64,000 nucleotides of DNA from Zygnema cylindricum (GCA_037447655.1 JBBHKE010001101.1:64001-128000); one strand, 5' to 3'; shown: positions 10,683-23,133, numbered from the stretch's first letter. Made by a program: numbers and translations. Notes: generated from the sequence alone by a model not told the origin.

Positions 10683-11764
10683 TGTTGTTTTGAAAACTTA
10701 GTTTCATGCATGCGCGACTTTTGTATGCTTGAGACGTTTCGTGCATATATTATTAATGTGGAGGTTCAAATGGGTTCACGGATTGGGGGAGCGAACGTAC
10801 TGATAAAACTAAAAGTGAAGTAAGGAGTTATTGAGTGGCGTGACTACGCAGTAAAAAATGGAGGGCGGATCGCAAAGCGATCCGATTTGAAATGTACGAA
10901 ACGTTGAAATATACACTGCCGGTACGGCGCATCTATTTGAGACAAGTGTACTTTTAATAAGACAACGCAGCTGCTACGAAGCTGCGGTTATTTTTGGATA
11001 TGTCCAGGTATGCGACAACGCAGCTGCGACGAAGATGACAACCCAGCACCTGTTGATATGGATCAAGTTGGTGGACGAGATTCATACCAAGATCACGAGT
11101 GACTGAGAAAGTTGACTTTTTGGAGATGTCGGTGTAAATATTTGGTTGAACAATGGTTTGTCCTTTTGTTAATTAGTTTATTAGTGTAGATTAATTTATT
11201 TTGACATACATCGAATTATTCGGGTATACTCGGAGTAATTTAGGTAGGTGGTAGATAATGTACAGCTGGTATGCCTCCGTACATACAGTAGGGAACTCTC
11301 TGAGTATAACTTGTAGGACTTAGATTATTGTGATATCACAGTCAAGTTTATCAAAGCAATGGCAAACTGTTTTTTGCATCTTTGACCTATTGGTGTGATC
11401 ACTCTGTTTGGTGTTTTCATCTGAAACTTTGTGAACTTAGTCTATGATATAAATACTATATGTGTGTGCAATTTCATTCTATTTTGTTATTTGTGTAAGA
11501 TCATGTGAGAGGTCTAAGTGGTTAGTTTGTGAAGCTGTCAACTGTTTTTGGGAAACTATGGAGCTTATACCTCCTAGATGCCTTGGTGGATTTGGCTCTT
11601 ACTTTGGGAGTTGAGATTGTATATGGTATAGTACATATTGGTGCAGTTTGAGGTGATTCTGTTTACTGTGGAGTAATTTGTGCTGTCTGAAACACAACTG
11701 TTTTTGAGGTAGTTTGTGGGTGTTTCCGTGAGTAATCCATGGTTGAAATAGGCTATGGACAACA
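10683..11764 (+). repeat. 3' LTR of B
   Basis: 1082 bp, TGTTG...CAACA, followed by the TSD copy TATGA. Compared with the first 60 bases of the 5' LTR, substitutions are CpG to TpG/CpA changes (CGTGCGTG to CATGCATG, TACG to TATG), as expected from methylated cytosine decay. Confidence 0.92.
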
Positions 11765-11903
11765 TATGAATGCATCACAGGATTAATTATCGTGTAATAA
11801 GGTGGTTTTCATAGGATAAGGTGCTAATCAAGAAAAGTGATTAAAAATAAATGAAAAATTCTTATAATGTTATAATGTCATATAAGGCTCATTAAAATGA
11901 TAG

Positions 11904-12448
11904 TGTTGGTTTGAGATGTATAATATTCAATTTTTAGAACAGAAATAAAGAAAATGACACTGGTAATAGATTTTGGTGCAAATGACTTTTTACAATAAAT
12001 GTCAAAATAGCATAAATTATGTTGGTTTACTAGAGATGAGTTTAGTAGTTACTTCCTAAACCGGCGTCATAACCACCATCATTTAATTTTCAGTCCCAAA
12101 AAGTCCATAGAGATTGTGAGACGGGTTCAAGACTTAGAGAATTCAGGAGGTAGCCGCATGTTCAGAGAGCTTGTATAAATATAGGCATCTTTACAACTTG
12201 ATATTTCACCGCCTGGTTCGGTGTTTTGTGTGATTCCTTTTTTTGCAGACTCAAGGGAGTCCACACTGCACACTATTTTGTGTGATTCCTTTTATTGCAG
12301 ACTCAGGGGAGTCCACACTGCACAAGGGTGCAGTCAGATTGTGAATTTGCCTACTAGGGTAGCAGTGGTCTCAGTTCAAAGTGGGTCTGTCAAAAACTGC
12401 CAAGAGGTTTTTTGGATTCTGTAGTGCAATAGGCGATACACAATTACA
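11904..12448 (+). repeat. LTR-like fragment F related to family A
   Basis: From about 12120 to 12448 the sequence follows the 3' half of family A LTRs (GAGCTTGTATAAA, CAGACTCAAGGGAGTCC, ending CACAATTACA). A candidate 5' end is TGTTGGTTTGAG at 11904, but that boundary is weak. Two ~70-bp tandem copies of TTGTGTGATTCC...GGGAGTCCACACTGCACA lie at about 12220-12325. It abuts the reverse transcriptase of E at 12449, so F or its parent element probably interrupted E there. Its 5' LTR is not seen. Confidence 0.6.
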
Positions 12449-14614
12449 ACCGCCTATCGATATGGTACGTTGACATAAACTTTTTCCTCAAACTTGCGAA
12501 TGTGTAGATTTGCATTAATTGCGTAGAAAGCGGTTTCGCGTCAATCATACCAAATATCTCCAAAATCTCCTTATAATATTGACTTTGACTTAATTTAATG
12601 TTCCCCTCTATGTCGCGTATCACTTTAATCCCCAAAATATATCATAGTTCTCCAATATCTGTCACTTTAAAATGTAATCCAAGGTAACATTTTAACTCAT
12701 TAATGCGCTCAAACTTGTCGCATGCCATCAAGAAATCATCCAAATAAACATAAAAGATGATTTGGTTAACTCCTTCACATTTTACGTTAACTTTAGATAA
12801 AACGTAGTCCGTACAAATCCAAATTTCAACAGTAATTGATGGTCTCAAATACCACGTGCTCGGCGCCTCTTTCAAACCATATAATGACTTTTGCAGACGC
12901 CATATATTTCCTTCCTGCAAAGAAGACACGCCTTCTGGTACCTTCATATACACCTTTTCTTCCAATTCACCATTCAAAAACGTTTTTTCCACGTCCATTT
13001 GATGGACATGCTTTTTCCCCATCGCTGCAAGTGCAATTATAATTGGTAGTGAGTCGAACTTCACCACGGGAGCATAAGTCTCCTTAAAATCGAATTAATC
13101 ACGTTGCTGAAATCCCTTACAAACAAGCCTCGCCTTGTACTTAATTATTTCGTCCAAAGCTCGAGTCTTGGTCTTGAAGACCCACTTTGCATCAATCGAA
13201 CTTTTCCCCTCTGGTAATTTTACTTCCCCAAAAGTTTGATTATTTACAACCGCTTTATATTCTTTTTCCCACGCCGGTTTCCACTTACTCTCCCAATCGG
13301 CCGACCTCTTTGACTCGCCATAAGATTGAGGGTCGCCGGTCATATTTTTTTTAATTGATTGCTATAAAAGAAACTTTGTCTCTTTAGGGTCGGAAAGGAA
13401 ATAATGCGAATTTGATGCATTTTTCCCTTTTCAATCGTAAGTGAGTTTCTATGGTATTTTTCACTTTGTACTCCAAGAGCTATTTCTAAGAACTTGCTCC
13501 TCCTCCTTCTCATCTTCCTCTTCCTCGGATTCAATTTAATTTCTTTCTCACTCGATTTTGAACTTCATTTAGAGCTTTGAGATTTTTGAATGTCCGATTG
13601 CACTCGGGAATTCAAAGATCCGTTAATCTTTGTTTCAAATTCAATGTCAACTGATTTCTTCAATTCCTTTTTCTGAGTTTTCACATTCGGTTCCTCATCG
13701 GATTTTGAATCCCCAATGTACGGAAAACTCTCAATTTCACTCTCTTCATAAAAATCCAAATTTTCTTTAAATTTCCCAACGGAATTCATGTCGGATTTGA
13801 AATCCTCATGAAAATCAACATTCTAAGATTCCTCTACGGTGTGACGAACCGAATTATACACATGGTACAAATTACCCTTTGCACTATAACCAATAAAAAT
13901 TCTTGGCCAACTTCTTGGTTCAAATTTCTCCTTTCTCTTAATTGATTCCACATAAACCGTAGCATGAACTCCCGAAATTCTCAAATGATGATTTGTGGGC
14001 TTTCTACCACTCCACAACTCCCAGCTGTTTTATTCCCGGAAACCAAAGTGAGTCTTTGGTTACAAATGTAATTTGCTGTATGAATCGCATCTCCTCACAA
14101 AAACATCTCTCGTAGGGAGCTTTGAACCATCGCACGAACCATTTCGTACAAAATACGATTCTTCCTCTCGGCCACTCCATTTGACTACGGAGAATAAGAT
14201 GCCGTGAATTGATGCCTTATCCCCCACTCCTTACAATACCTCTCAAAAACAACAAACTCCCCTCCATTAGCTAACCGAATGGATTAAAGTTTGATATCAA
14301 TTTGCCTTTTGGCCATTACATGACACTCTTTAAATGTTTCAAATGCATCCGATTTTTTTTTCAATAAATACCCCTATGACTTCTGAGAAAAGTCATCAAT
14401 AATTACCAATGTATACTTATTACCTCTAATTGTTTCGGGTTAAACATGTCCACAAAGATGGATGTGAACAAGCTCCAAAGGGTTTTGAGCTCAATGCTTG
14501 ATATCTTTGTTCGGATGGGATTTCCGAATTTGATGTCCTTTGCTAAATCCTCCACATCCGTTCACTTTTTTATCGAATGCGAGGTCCAATCACCTTATCG
14601 AAGAATGACAAATC
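12449..14614 (-). pseudogene. Integrase, linker and RT of E (degenerate)
   Basis: Read from 14614 downwards: the remainder of the pre-integrase zinc finger, then ELVHIHLCG and GNKYTLVIIDDFS (integrase core), a block equivalent to ANGGEF and the QxNGVAERKNR region near 14180-14280, a serine/lysine-rich linker (about 13800-13340), and RT. RT shows SIDAKWVFKTKT, YKARLVCKGFQQRD, HQMDVEKTFLNGELEE, SLYGLKEAPSTW and YLDD in place of the usual YVDD. Many stops and frameshifts break it. RT ends abruptly at VPYR near 12450 where fragment F starts. Sequence is clearly different from families A-D. Confidence 0.85.
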
Positions 14615-15752
14615 CGAAACTCTCAGACCTCTATTGCTCCTCAGAGTAGGCAACTCACAAGAAGCTTATCTAGATAGTGCCGACTTCTAGTTGATTTAAA
14701 CCCAAATGATTGACACCCTCACAGTTACAACCCCAATACAACTTCACCCCTATGAAAGAAGAATTTCTATTGTCCTCAGTTCTCCCACAGAATGCAAAGG
14801 TAGAATATTGGTTTTGGATAACATTATCTACTTTGAAATTACCGTAGAAATACCACCACCCTCATGGGCAAAGACTCTGACCAACTACACATTTGTGTAG
14901 CCTGGACTCCCTTGGGTCCGCAGCAAAAAGATTCACTGATAATGGTCACCTGAGTTAATAGTTATGGCTACTCAAAGTTAGCCTTTTTTACAAGGTGCTC
15001 TCTCAAAGAGGCGGCTACCTTCCAAAAAAAATCTAAGTCATAAAACCCCTCTCTTATCCCCCTAGTATTGAAGTACAAACAAATCGCACGACTGAACCGT
15101 ACAAGAAAGTACCGATGTCAAAATACTTTATGTGCGGTCCTTTTACGACATCGTCATAATGATGACAGTTGTCACATCCGGTGTTATCATCCTAAGTTCG
15201 GGAGATCTCGAAATCCTCCAAGACGTTGCCACGTGTCATCCAGAGTGGCGGCGCCTAAAAACGCCAAAGCCGCCAATCCGAAATCCCGGCTCGCACCACG
15301 GGCGTCGATTAAAATCGGCTTTTTATCCGGACCGTCGAAAGAAATGTTCGCAACAAATTTTTCGTGCAGTACTATATTATACAACTAGTTCTATTTTCCC
15401 ATACCTTTTATTTGCGAAGCGAAATGTTGTGCTTGTAAGTGTTTAAATATCTATCAAACCCTACATACCTTATCATTAGTCTTAGACTAAACGGACAAAG
15501 CTAACGGCTACGGGTGATTTGATGGACGGTATGTACCAAGATCAATTCATGAGTCCGTCAAATGTCTTTTTAGTAAATCTATCAAGTCTACATCCTGTCT
15601 CTCTAGAGGGCATAGGCAGCCTTATCTCTGTCTCTCTATCCAGGCTTTAGTGACTATAACAAGTGTGGGGGCTTGGAGAAGGGAGTTAGAGGCAAATTGC
15701 CTCTGCCTTTTTCTATCCTAATACAAACCTAAAAAATACACAAATATCAACA
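14615..15752 (-). repeat. 3' LTR of A4
   Basis: 1138 bp. On the minus strand it begins TGTTGATATTTGTG after a purine tract (AATAAAAGAAG) and ends GGTCTGAGAGTTTCG, where the expected terminal CA has become CG. It closely matches 18734-19864. Confidence 0.88.
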
Positions 15753-15799
15753 CTTCTTTTATTTTCTAATATATTTTCTTTTCAACTCCCACAAAAAAA

Positions 15800-15852
15800 A
15801 TAAACACCCGCTCCCCCCTTTTTCTTTTTCCTTTTCCTTTTCCTTTTCCTTT
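15800..15852. repeat. (TTTTCC)n simple repeat
   Basis: CCTTTT hexamer units repeated about five times after a C-run, inside A4 between its 3' LTR and the solo LTR. Confidence 0.8.
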
Positions 15853-15911
15853 CATAAAACTTCAAGGAAATACCCTCATATTTTAAAAGGTCTATTAGAT
15901 GAGCTGAAATA

Positions 15912-16921
15912 TGTTGATTTGAGGCAGCTGGTGCCACTGAAGAAGATGAAGAAGCACCAGCAGTTGCCATGATAATCAATTGTGCAAAGAGGAAACTCTC
16001 ACGAAATCCCACAAACAACGAACTTCACAATGAAGCCCCAAGCAAACCAAACACACCCTAGGTCTGCAAATTTGCCACAATATAGAATATACACCAAAAA
16101 AACCACATGCACAATTTCACAAAGTTCTGCTAAAAGATCACAATGATCTTATAATTCCAACACACCCAAAAATTGCTTCACAGTTTTCCTACACAACAAT
16201 CCTACTTTTCTAAAGTAATCTAAGTCCTATATATACAAGTGAGCCTACAGTTGATCACATCGTACAACAACTAGCGTGGTCAATTGGTACACTACTTCTT
16301 CATTAACAAAATCCCACCGTCGAATGCACATAATTATTTACACCAATCAGACAGCCGCTAGAAATGAAATAGTACGCGGTTAAAGTCCGTCCGCTGAAAT
16401 GACGGTACAGTCAATACTTCTCTTCAAAAAATGACGGCGGACTTCGTCCGCTTTCCACGTATTCTTTCATCATTGAAGATGAACCTCCACGTGTAACTTT
16501 GGTCCTCAAATGTAACTGTACCTTTTCTTATAGAACAACCAAACTTGACTTTCTCAAGGACCGACACGTGTGCCTGAAGTGCACCGAATCTGTGTACTCC
16601 CTTTCGAGTTACATACTCACTAAATCATGTCCGCGTCAATTTATCTTCACACAAACTGACTCATATTCAGAACACTTTTTTTGCGCAGACTGCTATAGCT
16701 ATTATGACTCTGCTACGACTGCTATGACTGTTATGACTGCTATGATCTGTCAGCGCAGCTGTGATATTAGAGCAGCGCAGCTGCGATGTCAGATCAGAGC
16801 AACATAGCAGCACAGCAACAAGTGTAGAGTGCTCAAGGTTTCTAGCTGCGATGTCAGACCTAGCGCAGCATGGCAGCATAGCAGCAAGATATAGAGAGGA
16901 CTCAAGGTTTCCAAAACAACA
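15912..16921 (-). mobile_element. Solo LTR, family C-like, TSD AAATA
   Basis: 1010 bp, with AAATA at 15907-15911 and 16922-16926. On the minus strand it starts TGTTGTTTTGGAAACC and ends with an ATG-containing tail (ATGGCAACTGCTGGTGC ... AATCAACA), the Gag start of family C. It contains GCAGCATGGCAGC-type repeats at 16750-16880. No internal region, so a solo LTR inside A4. Confidence 0.93.
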
Positions 16922-16926
16922 AAATA

Positions 16927-17650
16927 AACAATCCACCTTGTTGATCACACATTTTATTTAGCATTCCACTTTTCATAAATCCGAGGAAGGATGATATCCA
17001 CCTCATCTCTTTTCCATCCACACAAAATCTGATTTCCCTCTTGCAGTTTGAACAGCCAGCCCCATCTCCTATCCGCAACACAGACCCAGATGCTAACGTT
17101 TTACAAGCACACCTTCATAAATGGCATCACTCCCATTAGTGATGTCAAATCCGTTATCCCTCAAATTAACCATTAAATGAAGAGTCCCCACTAAGTTCCT
17201 CATAAAATCTACATCTTCCGAACTCATATTTTTATCCATGATAATTATCCCATTTTCTGAACTTTCCTCATTTTCTCCCTTGGAATTTTTTCCACTATCA
17301 CTTTCTTTTTTTTATTCCCAAAAAATATTTCTCCTCCCTTAAATATTTCATCAAATATTCCTCTTCTCCCTTATCCTTTAAAACTGTTGAAGTCTCCCTT
17401 TCCAGCCTGTTTTCTGTTTCCAAAATATCTATAAAATTATCCTTATTATTTTTATTTTTCCCTTTTTCAATTATGGATCCTAGATCTGACTTTCTTATTT
17501 CTAATCATACTTTCTACACTCCTTGACATCCTCATCATGTCTAACTCCCTCAAGTACCTCCCTTCCTTTTACTTCCCTTATGCCTCTTAAAGCACATTGT
17601 TGCTTTCGTGGAATTTGTGTGTGTTTTTTTTCTCTTATCTAGTCTACTGA
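16927..17650 (-). other. Degenerate internal sequence of A4, unrecognised
   Basis: The minus strand carries a decayed reading frame, rich in Lys/Glu/Asn, with one clean stretch (MDKNMSSEDVDFMRNLVG... from about 17239 down to 17095, ending EGVLVKR and a stop). It resembles nothing I know. It follows gag where pol would be expected, and no integrase or RT motif is present. Confidence 0.4.
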
Positions 17651-17705
17651 TGTGAAGAAGATCCAAAATATCTTCATCCTCTTTCTCCTTATCCCCATCT
17701 TCCTT

Positions 17706-18753
17706 CTAATTCACATACAAACTTCTAAGTTTTTCCAAACCAGGCCAGTGCTCCATATAATGACCCGGTTCCCTACAAAAGAAGCAAACCCCTTTTTCCA
17801 AAGCTCCCTTTTGTTTTCCTCTCCCTCTCTTTCCACCAAAGTTCCGATAAGGTTTACCTTTGTCTTTCTTCCTCTCATGATGCTTCCGCGAGTCACCATT
17901 GTTCCTCTCATCACGCTTTCGCCAGTCACCACCAACTGTAAGGGCATTTACCTTGTCACTTCCCCTATGAAGCTCCAAGGTGCTTTCCCTCACAAGAATC
18001 ATCCACATGGTAATGCTCCAAGTCCATGAGAAGCAATCCATTGCCTGTATACGGTAAATTATGTCTTCGAACTCATCTGGAAGTTTCATGATTAGTGTGT
18101 TAACTTTTCTCACCTCATATTTTACATAATCTGCACTAGCAAATTCAACATATAATGCAGCAATATCATTACAAAACTATATCATGCTACCACATTTATA
18201 TACATAGGCCTCTATTTCTTGTTTTACTTATTGTTGCCTCTGTATAGTTTCACTCTTATAAATCTAAATCAATGTTTCCCAGATTTCTGAAGACTTGGTT
18301 AGGTTTAAAAGAGTGATAGTTATGGACTTAGACACGTATCTAAGTATGCAATGTTTTGCTATAATGTTTTTATACTTCCAAATTTTACTGTCATTTTTTT
18401 CAGTTTTAGTTATAACCCCTACAAGTGGAACCGTAGCCGAGTGTCTAGCTCCCCTCACGATAATTGTTACTTTTCCCTTCTCCCCTTTTACCTCTTCCAT
18501 GGAAATGATTTTTCCCTTCACCTTCTGTTGCATTTCAACTCCGGTTGGTTTTCAAGGAAACTCCAGATAAATCTTCATAGTGAGTTCCACCGAAGCCCGG
18601 TGGCGTACACCTCACTTGTCCCGAAACAATTCCCCATAAGTTTTTTTCGAAAAGAAATCCCTCAATCATAAACTCCCAATAATTGAAGCTTGTTCCATCA
18701 AACATAGGCACCCTAGATGGTGGGCCCATAACGTGAAACTTTGAGACCTCCAT
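17706..18753 (-). pseudogene. Copia Gag of A4 (frameshifted)
   Basis: The start ATG at 18753 lies in the 5' LTR: MEVSKFHVMGPPSRVPMFDG, where VMGPP is the PBS. Capsid homology follows (FNYWEFMIEGFLFEKNLWG; after a frameshift near 18535, SEIWETL; then VNTLIMKLPDEFEDIIYRI). The zinc knuckle CFFCREPGHYMEHW fits CX2CX4HX4C except that the last Cys is Trp. A basic RNFGGKRGRGKQK stretch precedes it. At least one frameshift and several stops break the frame. No protease follows. Confidence 0.85.
18719..18733 (-). other. Primer-binding site of A4
   Basis: The minus strand reads CGTTATGGGCCCACC next to the LTR end TTTCA. It is complementary to the tRNA-iMet anticodon arm except for the first base. Confidence 0.8.
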
Positions 18754-19864
18754 TGGTCCTCAGAGTAAGCAGCTCACAAGAAACTTATCTAGATAGTGCC
18801 GACTTCAAATTGATTTAAACACAAATGACAAACACCCTAACACTTAGAAACCCAATACAGCTTCACCCTTGTGAAAGAAGACTTTCAGTGTGCTTTAGTT
18901 CCCCCACAGAATGCAAAGTTAAAATATGAGTTTTAGATAACATTCACTACTTTGACTTTCCCTTAGAAATACCACCACCCTAGCACGCAAAGACTCTGAA
19001 CGACTACACCCATATGTAGCATGGATTTTCGTGAGTCTGGAGCAAAAAGAATCACTGAGTCAACCGAGTTAATAGTTATGGCTGCTCAAAGTTAGCCTTT
19101 AATACAAGGTGCTCTCTCAAAGAGACGGCTATCTACCAGAAAATTCTAAGTCCTAAAACCCCTCTCTTATCCCCCTAGTATTGAACTACAAACCAATTGC
19201 ATGATTGTACCGTACAATAAAGTAGAGGTGTCAAAGTATTTTAGGTACGGTCCTTGTACGGCATCGTCATAATGATGACATTTGTCACATCCGATCTTGT
19301 CATCGTTAGTTCCGGAGATCTCGCAATCGTGTAGAACATTGCCACATGTCATCCGGAGTGGTGCCGCCCAAAAACGCGAAAGCGGCCAATCTTGAATCTC
19401 GGCTCGCACCAGGGCCGTCGATTCATATCGGCTTTTTATCTTGACCGTTGAAATAAATGTTCGCAACATATTTTTCGTGCAGTAATATATTACACAACTA
19501 GTTCTATGTTCCCATACCTTTATTTTTTAAACAAAATGTCGTACTTGTAAGTGTTTAAATATCTTTCAAACCCTACATACCTTAGCATTAGTCTTAGACT
19601 AGACAGATAAAGCTTACGGCTACGGGTGATTTGACTGATGGTAGGTACCAGGATCAATTCTTGGGTTCGTCAAATGCCATTTTATTAAATCTACCAAGTC
19701 TACTTCTTGTCTCTCTAGAGGGCATATGCAGCCATGGCTCTATCGCCCTATCCAGCCGTCAGTGACGAAAACAAGGGTGGAGGCTTGGAGAAGGGAGTTA
19801 GAGGCAGACTGTTTGTGCCTTTTTCTATCCTAATATAGACCTAGAAAATACACAAATATCAACA
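18734..19864 (-). repeat. 5' LTR of A4
   Basis: 1131 bp; on the minus strand TGTTGATATTTGTG ... GTCTCAAAGTTTCA. The last bases contain ATGGAGGTCTCAAAG, the gag start. Confidence 0.9.
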
Positions 19865-20728
19865 GATTCATCTTCTTCAAACTTACCTCGGATGTGTGAC
19901 ACATCCGGTGATGCTATAAGTAAGATCACATTTGAGCTCCGAAATTTGAGGTGAAATTCCCTTGGTGGGAACTTTAGATTTCAGCCTCCTCCATAAAAGC
20001 CTACAATAATTCGCATCGGTTATAACCCCTTCTCCAATTACATTTCTATTCTCATACCAAATCTCAATAGATTGATCACCTGTCGCAAGTAAGCTTCCAC
20101 CAATTTGTTAGATTTGTGGAACACTTAACAAATTAACCTAACTGTCCGGGATATAAAGTGTATTTTGTATACGATACTCCGTCGATTTCTCTTTCCCATC
20201 ATTATCGCATGAAAGGAGATCAAGCGGAACCATGCCAACCGTACTGACCAAAATGACATGGCTGCTTCCAACCGTGATAAACTTTGGAACCGTAAGTTCC
20301 CTCATATCATCAAACAAGGTGGCATCTGTGCAAACATGGTAGGATGCCTCCGTATCAATAATCCACGCCTTCTCCAAATTTCCTTCACTACTCACCAAAT
20401 TAAGGGTAACGTTAAAAACCTGAAAAACATCACCGGTTTCATTACTATAGTCAAAGTGATTTGTATTAGCGTAACCATGGCCGCCACCGGCGCCACCTCG
20501 TCGTCGACCACCTCAGTTGCCTCTATCACCTCCTTTACCACCTCTTCCACCTACAGAATCTTCAATCTTCGCATAACAGTGAGGACTCGTATGCCCCATT
20601 TACAGCAATAATGACATTACTTGTCCTTATCCGGACAAGAGGAAGACAAATGTCAAAGCCATTTACATCACAAGCATGCCACATTGGAAAGATCCGAAGG
20701 GACCTTCGGTGGACGACCTTGCTTTTTT
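19865..20728 (-). pseudogene. Zinc knuckle, protease and pre-integrase start of E
   Basis: Minus-strand reading from 20728: RPPKVPSD, a decayed pair of zinc fingers (a CPDKDK.CHYC.KWG block near 20630), then a Gly/Arg-rich GGRGG stretch. The aspartic protease follows (AWIIDTEASYHVC, with Asp-Thr-Glu where Asp-Ser/Thr-Gly is normal, so the active-site Gly is lost). Next come TLYIPDS and the pre-integrase lead-in (QLNLLSVPQI). It is continuous with gag at 45970-46983 once A2 is removed, and with integrase at 14614 once A4 is removed. Confidence 0.82.
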
Positions 20729-21734
20729 TGTTGAAATTTGAGATTTAATTGTATTTTCTATGTCAAAATGTTCCAAAACAAAATTGTCATATTTTGCCAG
20801 TCAAGCTCAGCCGTCTCTCACTCTCTCGTCCCTAGACTTGTTGTAGTCACTAAATGCTGGTGAGAGAGAGGTAGAGCTTTGGCTGCCTGGACAACTAGGA
20901 GATAGGGGAATCAGCTCTTAGGAAAAAGCTGACGGACGAAGGATTTGATCCTAGTCTATATAGACTACCACATTAGCCGGCCAGCTTATCTGGTAGTCTA
21001 TATATCAAGTGCTATAATATATAGGGTTTGATAGCTATTTAACAAGACACTAGTAGATTAAGCCGATTTAATAAATTATGAGACTATAACATAAATTCAA
21101 TTAGATATTTTGGAAGACTCACTGATAGCACGAAATTCACTAGTGCGGGCATTTAATACCGACGACGCAAATTAAAAGCCGGTTAACATCAGACGCCTCT
21201 CATCCAAACCGCCAATGCGAAATGGCCTCTTTGGATGTTTTTGGTTCCACGTCACCAAATACCACGTGGCGACATATCAATGGTTCGTAGAATTCACGAG
21301 AAACACGGAGACAACTTTAGAGGTGATAGACATGCCCCCCATGGCCATATCGTACAGTGATCGTAAAGGAATTACATCGGCTATAGTACCTTTCGTACTA
21401 TACAGTCATTTGATTTGTTCCGTACGTCAGCACTAGGGGGTTTAGAGAGGGGTTTAAGACTTCAAGTTTTTGGTAGATAGCCGGCTCTCCTAGAGAGTTT
21501 GTATAAAAACTGGCATCTTTGCCACTTGATAATTTAATCGCTTCGCTAGGAGTTTTGAGCAAATTTTTTTGCATAGGTATCATGGGAGTCCTACCCTCAC
21601 AGGGGTGAAGGGAGTCAAAGTCTCTACCAGCGTGGGTGGCAGTTGTTATGTGGGAAATAGAGGCATTTAAAATTATCATAGAGGCTTCAAGTAAGCTGCA
21701 TATATTGTGCACCAATTGAGGTCACAAAATTACA
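20729..21734 (+). repeat. 5' LTR of A2
   Basis: 1006 bp, TGTTGAAATTTGAG ... GAGGTCACAAAATTACA. The Gag start ATG is here ATT (ATTGAGGTCAC), a probable loss of the start codon. Confidence 0.9.
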
Positions 21735-22139
21735 AGTTATGGGCCCACCGTCAGGGGTGCCCATCTTCAATAGAACAAGGTTTATCTACTAGAACAAGAT
21801 GATGTAAGGAGCACTTATTCGAAAAAGATTATGGGGTATTTTGCGTGGTCGTGTGGGGGGACCATCCACACCATTGGGAGCTCCACCAAGATACGGAGGA
21901 TTGCAATTCCGAGTAGGATACGTGTAGTCACAAAAGGAGGACGATAAATGAGAAAGTAGCGTCTCCAATCCAAGAAAATAAAAGGAGAAGCTGACACCAG
22001 TGACTTCGAGATCGGCACTAAAACTAGTGCCTGCGCAAGAGTTGCCTAATACTGAGGAGAATGATCCTAATGTTTGGAACTTCAACAACTCAATTGCCTA
22101 TCATTTCATCTTCAGTCACCTTTCTCGCAAAGTGGCCAC
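21735..22139 (+). pseudogene. PBS and N-terminal Gag fragment of A2
   Basis: AGTTATGGGCCCACC at 21735-21749 is the half-tRNA PBS with one mismatch, and it translates as VMGPPSGVPIF. The frame goes on as a decayed capsid (RKRLWGILRGR, GAPPRYGG) and is cut at 22139 by A3. It resumes at 39744 after the duplicated GCCAC. Several stops are present. Confidence 0.8.
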
Positions 22140-23119
22140 TATAATTCTGTGACCTCCATTGGTCCACAGAATGTCCAGCTTATATGAAGCCTATTGGATA
22201 AGATTTGCCCTTTTGACTATCCTACTGAATAAGTGCCACCTTGGCTTGTAAAAAATCTGACCGACTATACCCTTGTGTAGCCTGGACTCCCTTGAGTCTG
22301 TAACAAAAAGAATCGTTGAAATTGCTTCTCTGAGCATTAAGTTATTGCTGGCCAAAGATGGCTTATATATACAGATGCACTTTGAGAGAGAGGCGCCTAC
22401 CTAAATTTTGTCTAAGTCCTAAGCTTTCTCTTTGAACCTACTACTAGTGTACCTAGCCAATCAAATTTTTCTAAGGTAAAAAAAAGTACAGCTACCGCTG
22501 TACCTCTTCTACGGCCATAGTACATCATAGCCGCTCCAATGACGTGTGTTAGCTCCTGAGTCGTAGTCGCCCCCACCGTAATATCCCCGGTCCAATCTTA
22601 ACTCGCCACGTGTCGTCTGTCGACATTGGATTGCAAAACGCCGAATGTCTACTCCAAAATTTTGGCTCCTTTGCGAGCAGTCGATCGCGAATGACATTTG
22701 ATTTCGTCTGTTGAAATTAAATGTCGTTTTGTTTATTTCGTGCGGTCCAGTATTTTGTGCGGTCCAGTATTTTGTACGGTCTAGCATGTTTCATGTTCAT
22801 TTCATTCCGTAAGGTGTTAAATGAAATGTGTCGCTGAGTCACTATATAAATATTTATCACATCCTATATATGTAACGCTTCATCAACACTTACCGGATAA
22901 AGCAGACGGCTAATCCGTACCGCAGTTATCCTGGAGGTCACAGTATCAAATTCTCTTCTTGACGGTCTATGTTTTGCAAAGGCTGTGTCTTCTTCTTGTC
23001 TTTTTATCTGCTTGAGGTAGCCATGGCTACCTGTCAGTTCTTTGTGACTAAGACAAGTATGAGAGTTGTAGAATGATCATAGACTAACTAGATAGAATAC
23101 AAAATACCCTTTTTCAACA
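22140..23119 (-). repeat. 3' LTR of A3
   Basis: 980 bp; on the minus strand TGTTGAAAAAGGGTATTTTG ... GAGGTCACAGAATTATA, preceded by the polypurine tract AAATAAAAGGGGG. Confidence 0.9.
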
Positions 23120-23133
23120 CCCCCTTTTATTTT

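Larger units (their letters stand above)
7143..11764 (+). mobile_element. Complete gag-only copia-like element B, TSD TATGA
   Basis: Two direct LTRs (7143-8306 and 10683-11764) bound 2376 bp of internal DNA. The element starts TGTTGTTTTGAAAAC and ends ACAACA, with TATGA at 7138-7142 and 11765-11769. A half-tRNA-type PBS follows the 5' LTR directly, and a short purine stretch (GGGAGAG) precedes the 3' LTR. Inside is a copia-type gag with zinc knuckle, but no protease, integrase, RT or RNase H is recognisable. This is the layout of a non-autonomous element mobilised by enzymes from a partner. The LTRs are similar apart from an 83-bp tandem duplication in the 5' copy, so the insertion looks fairly recent. 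Confidence 0.93.
14615..19864 (-). mobile_element. Copia-like element A4 (family A LTRs, gag-only)
   Basis: Minus-strand element with 5' LTR 18734-19864 and 3' LTR 14615-15752. Its internal region holds gag and undefined sequence but no pol. A solo LTR at 15912-16921 was added later. It is inserted in the pre-integrase region of E. The flanks (AAATC at 14610-14614, GATTC at 19865-19869) agree only partly as a TSD, but both fit a decayed copy of GAATT in the restored E sequence. The half-tRNA PBS is intact except for one base. Confidence 0.85.
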
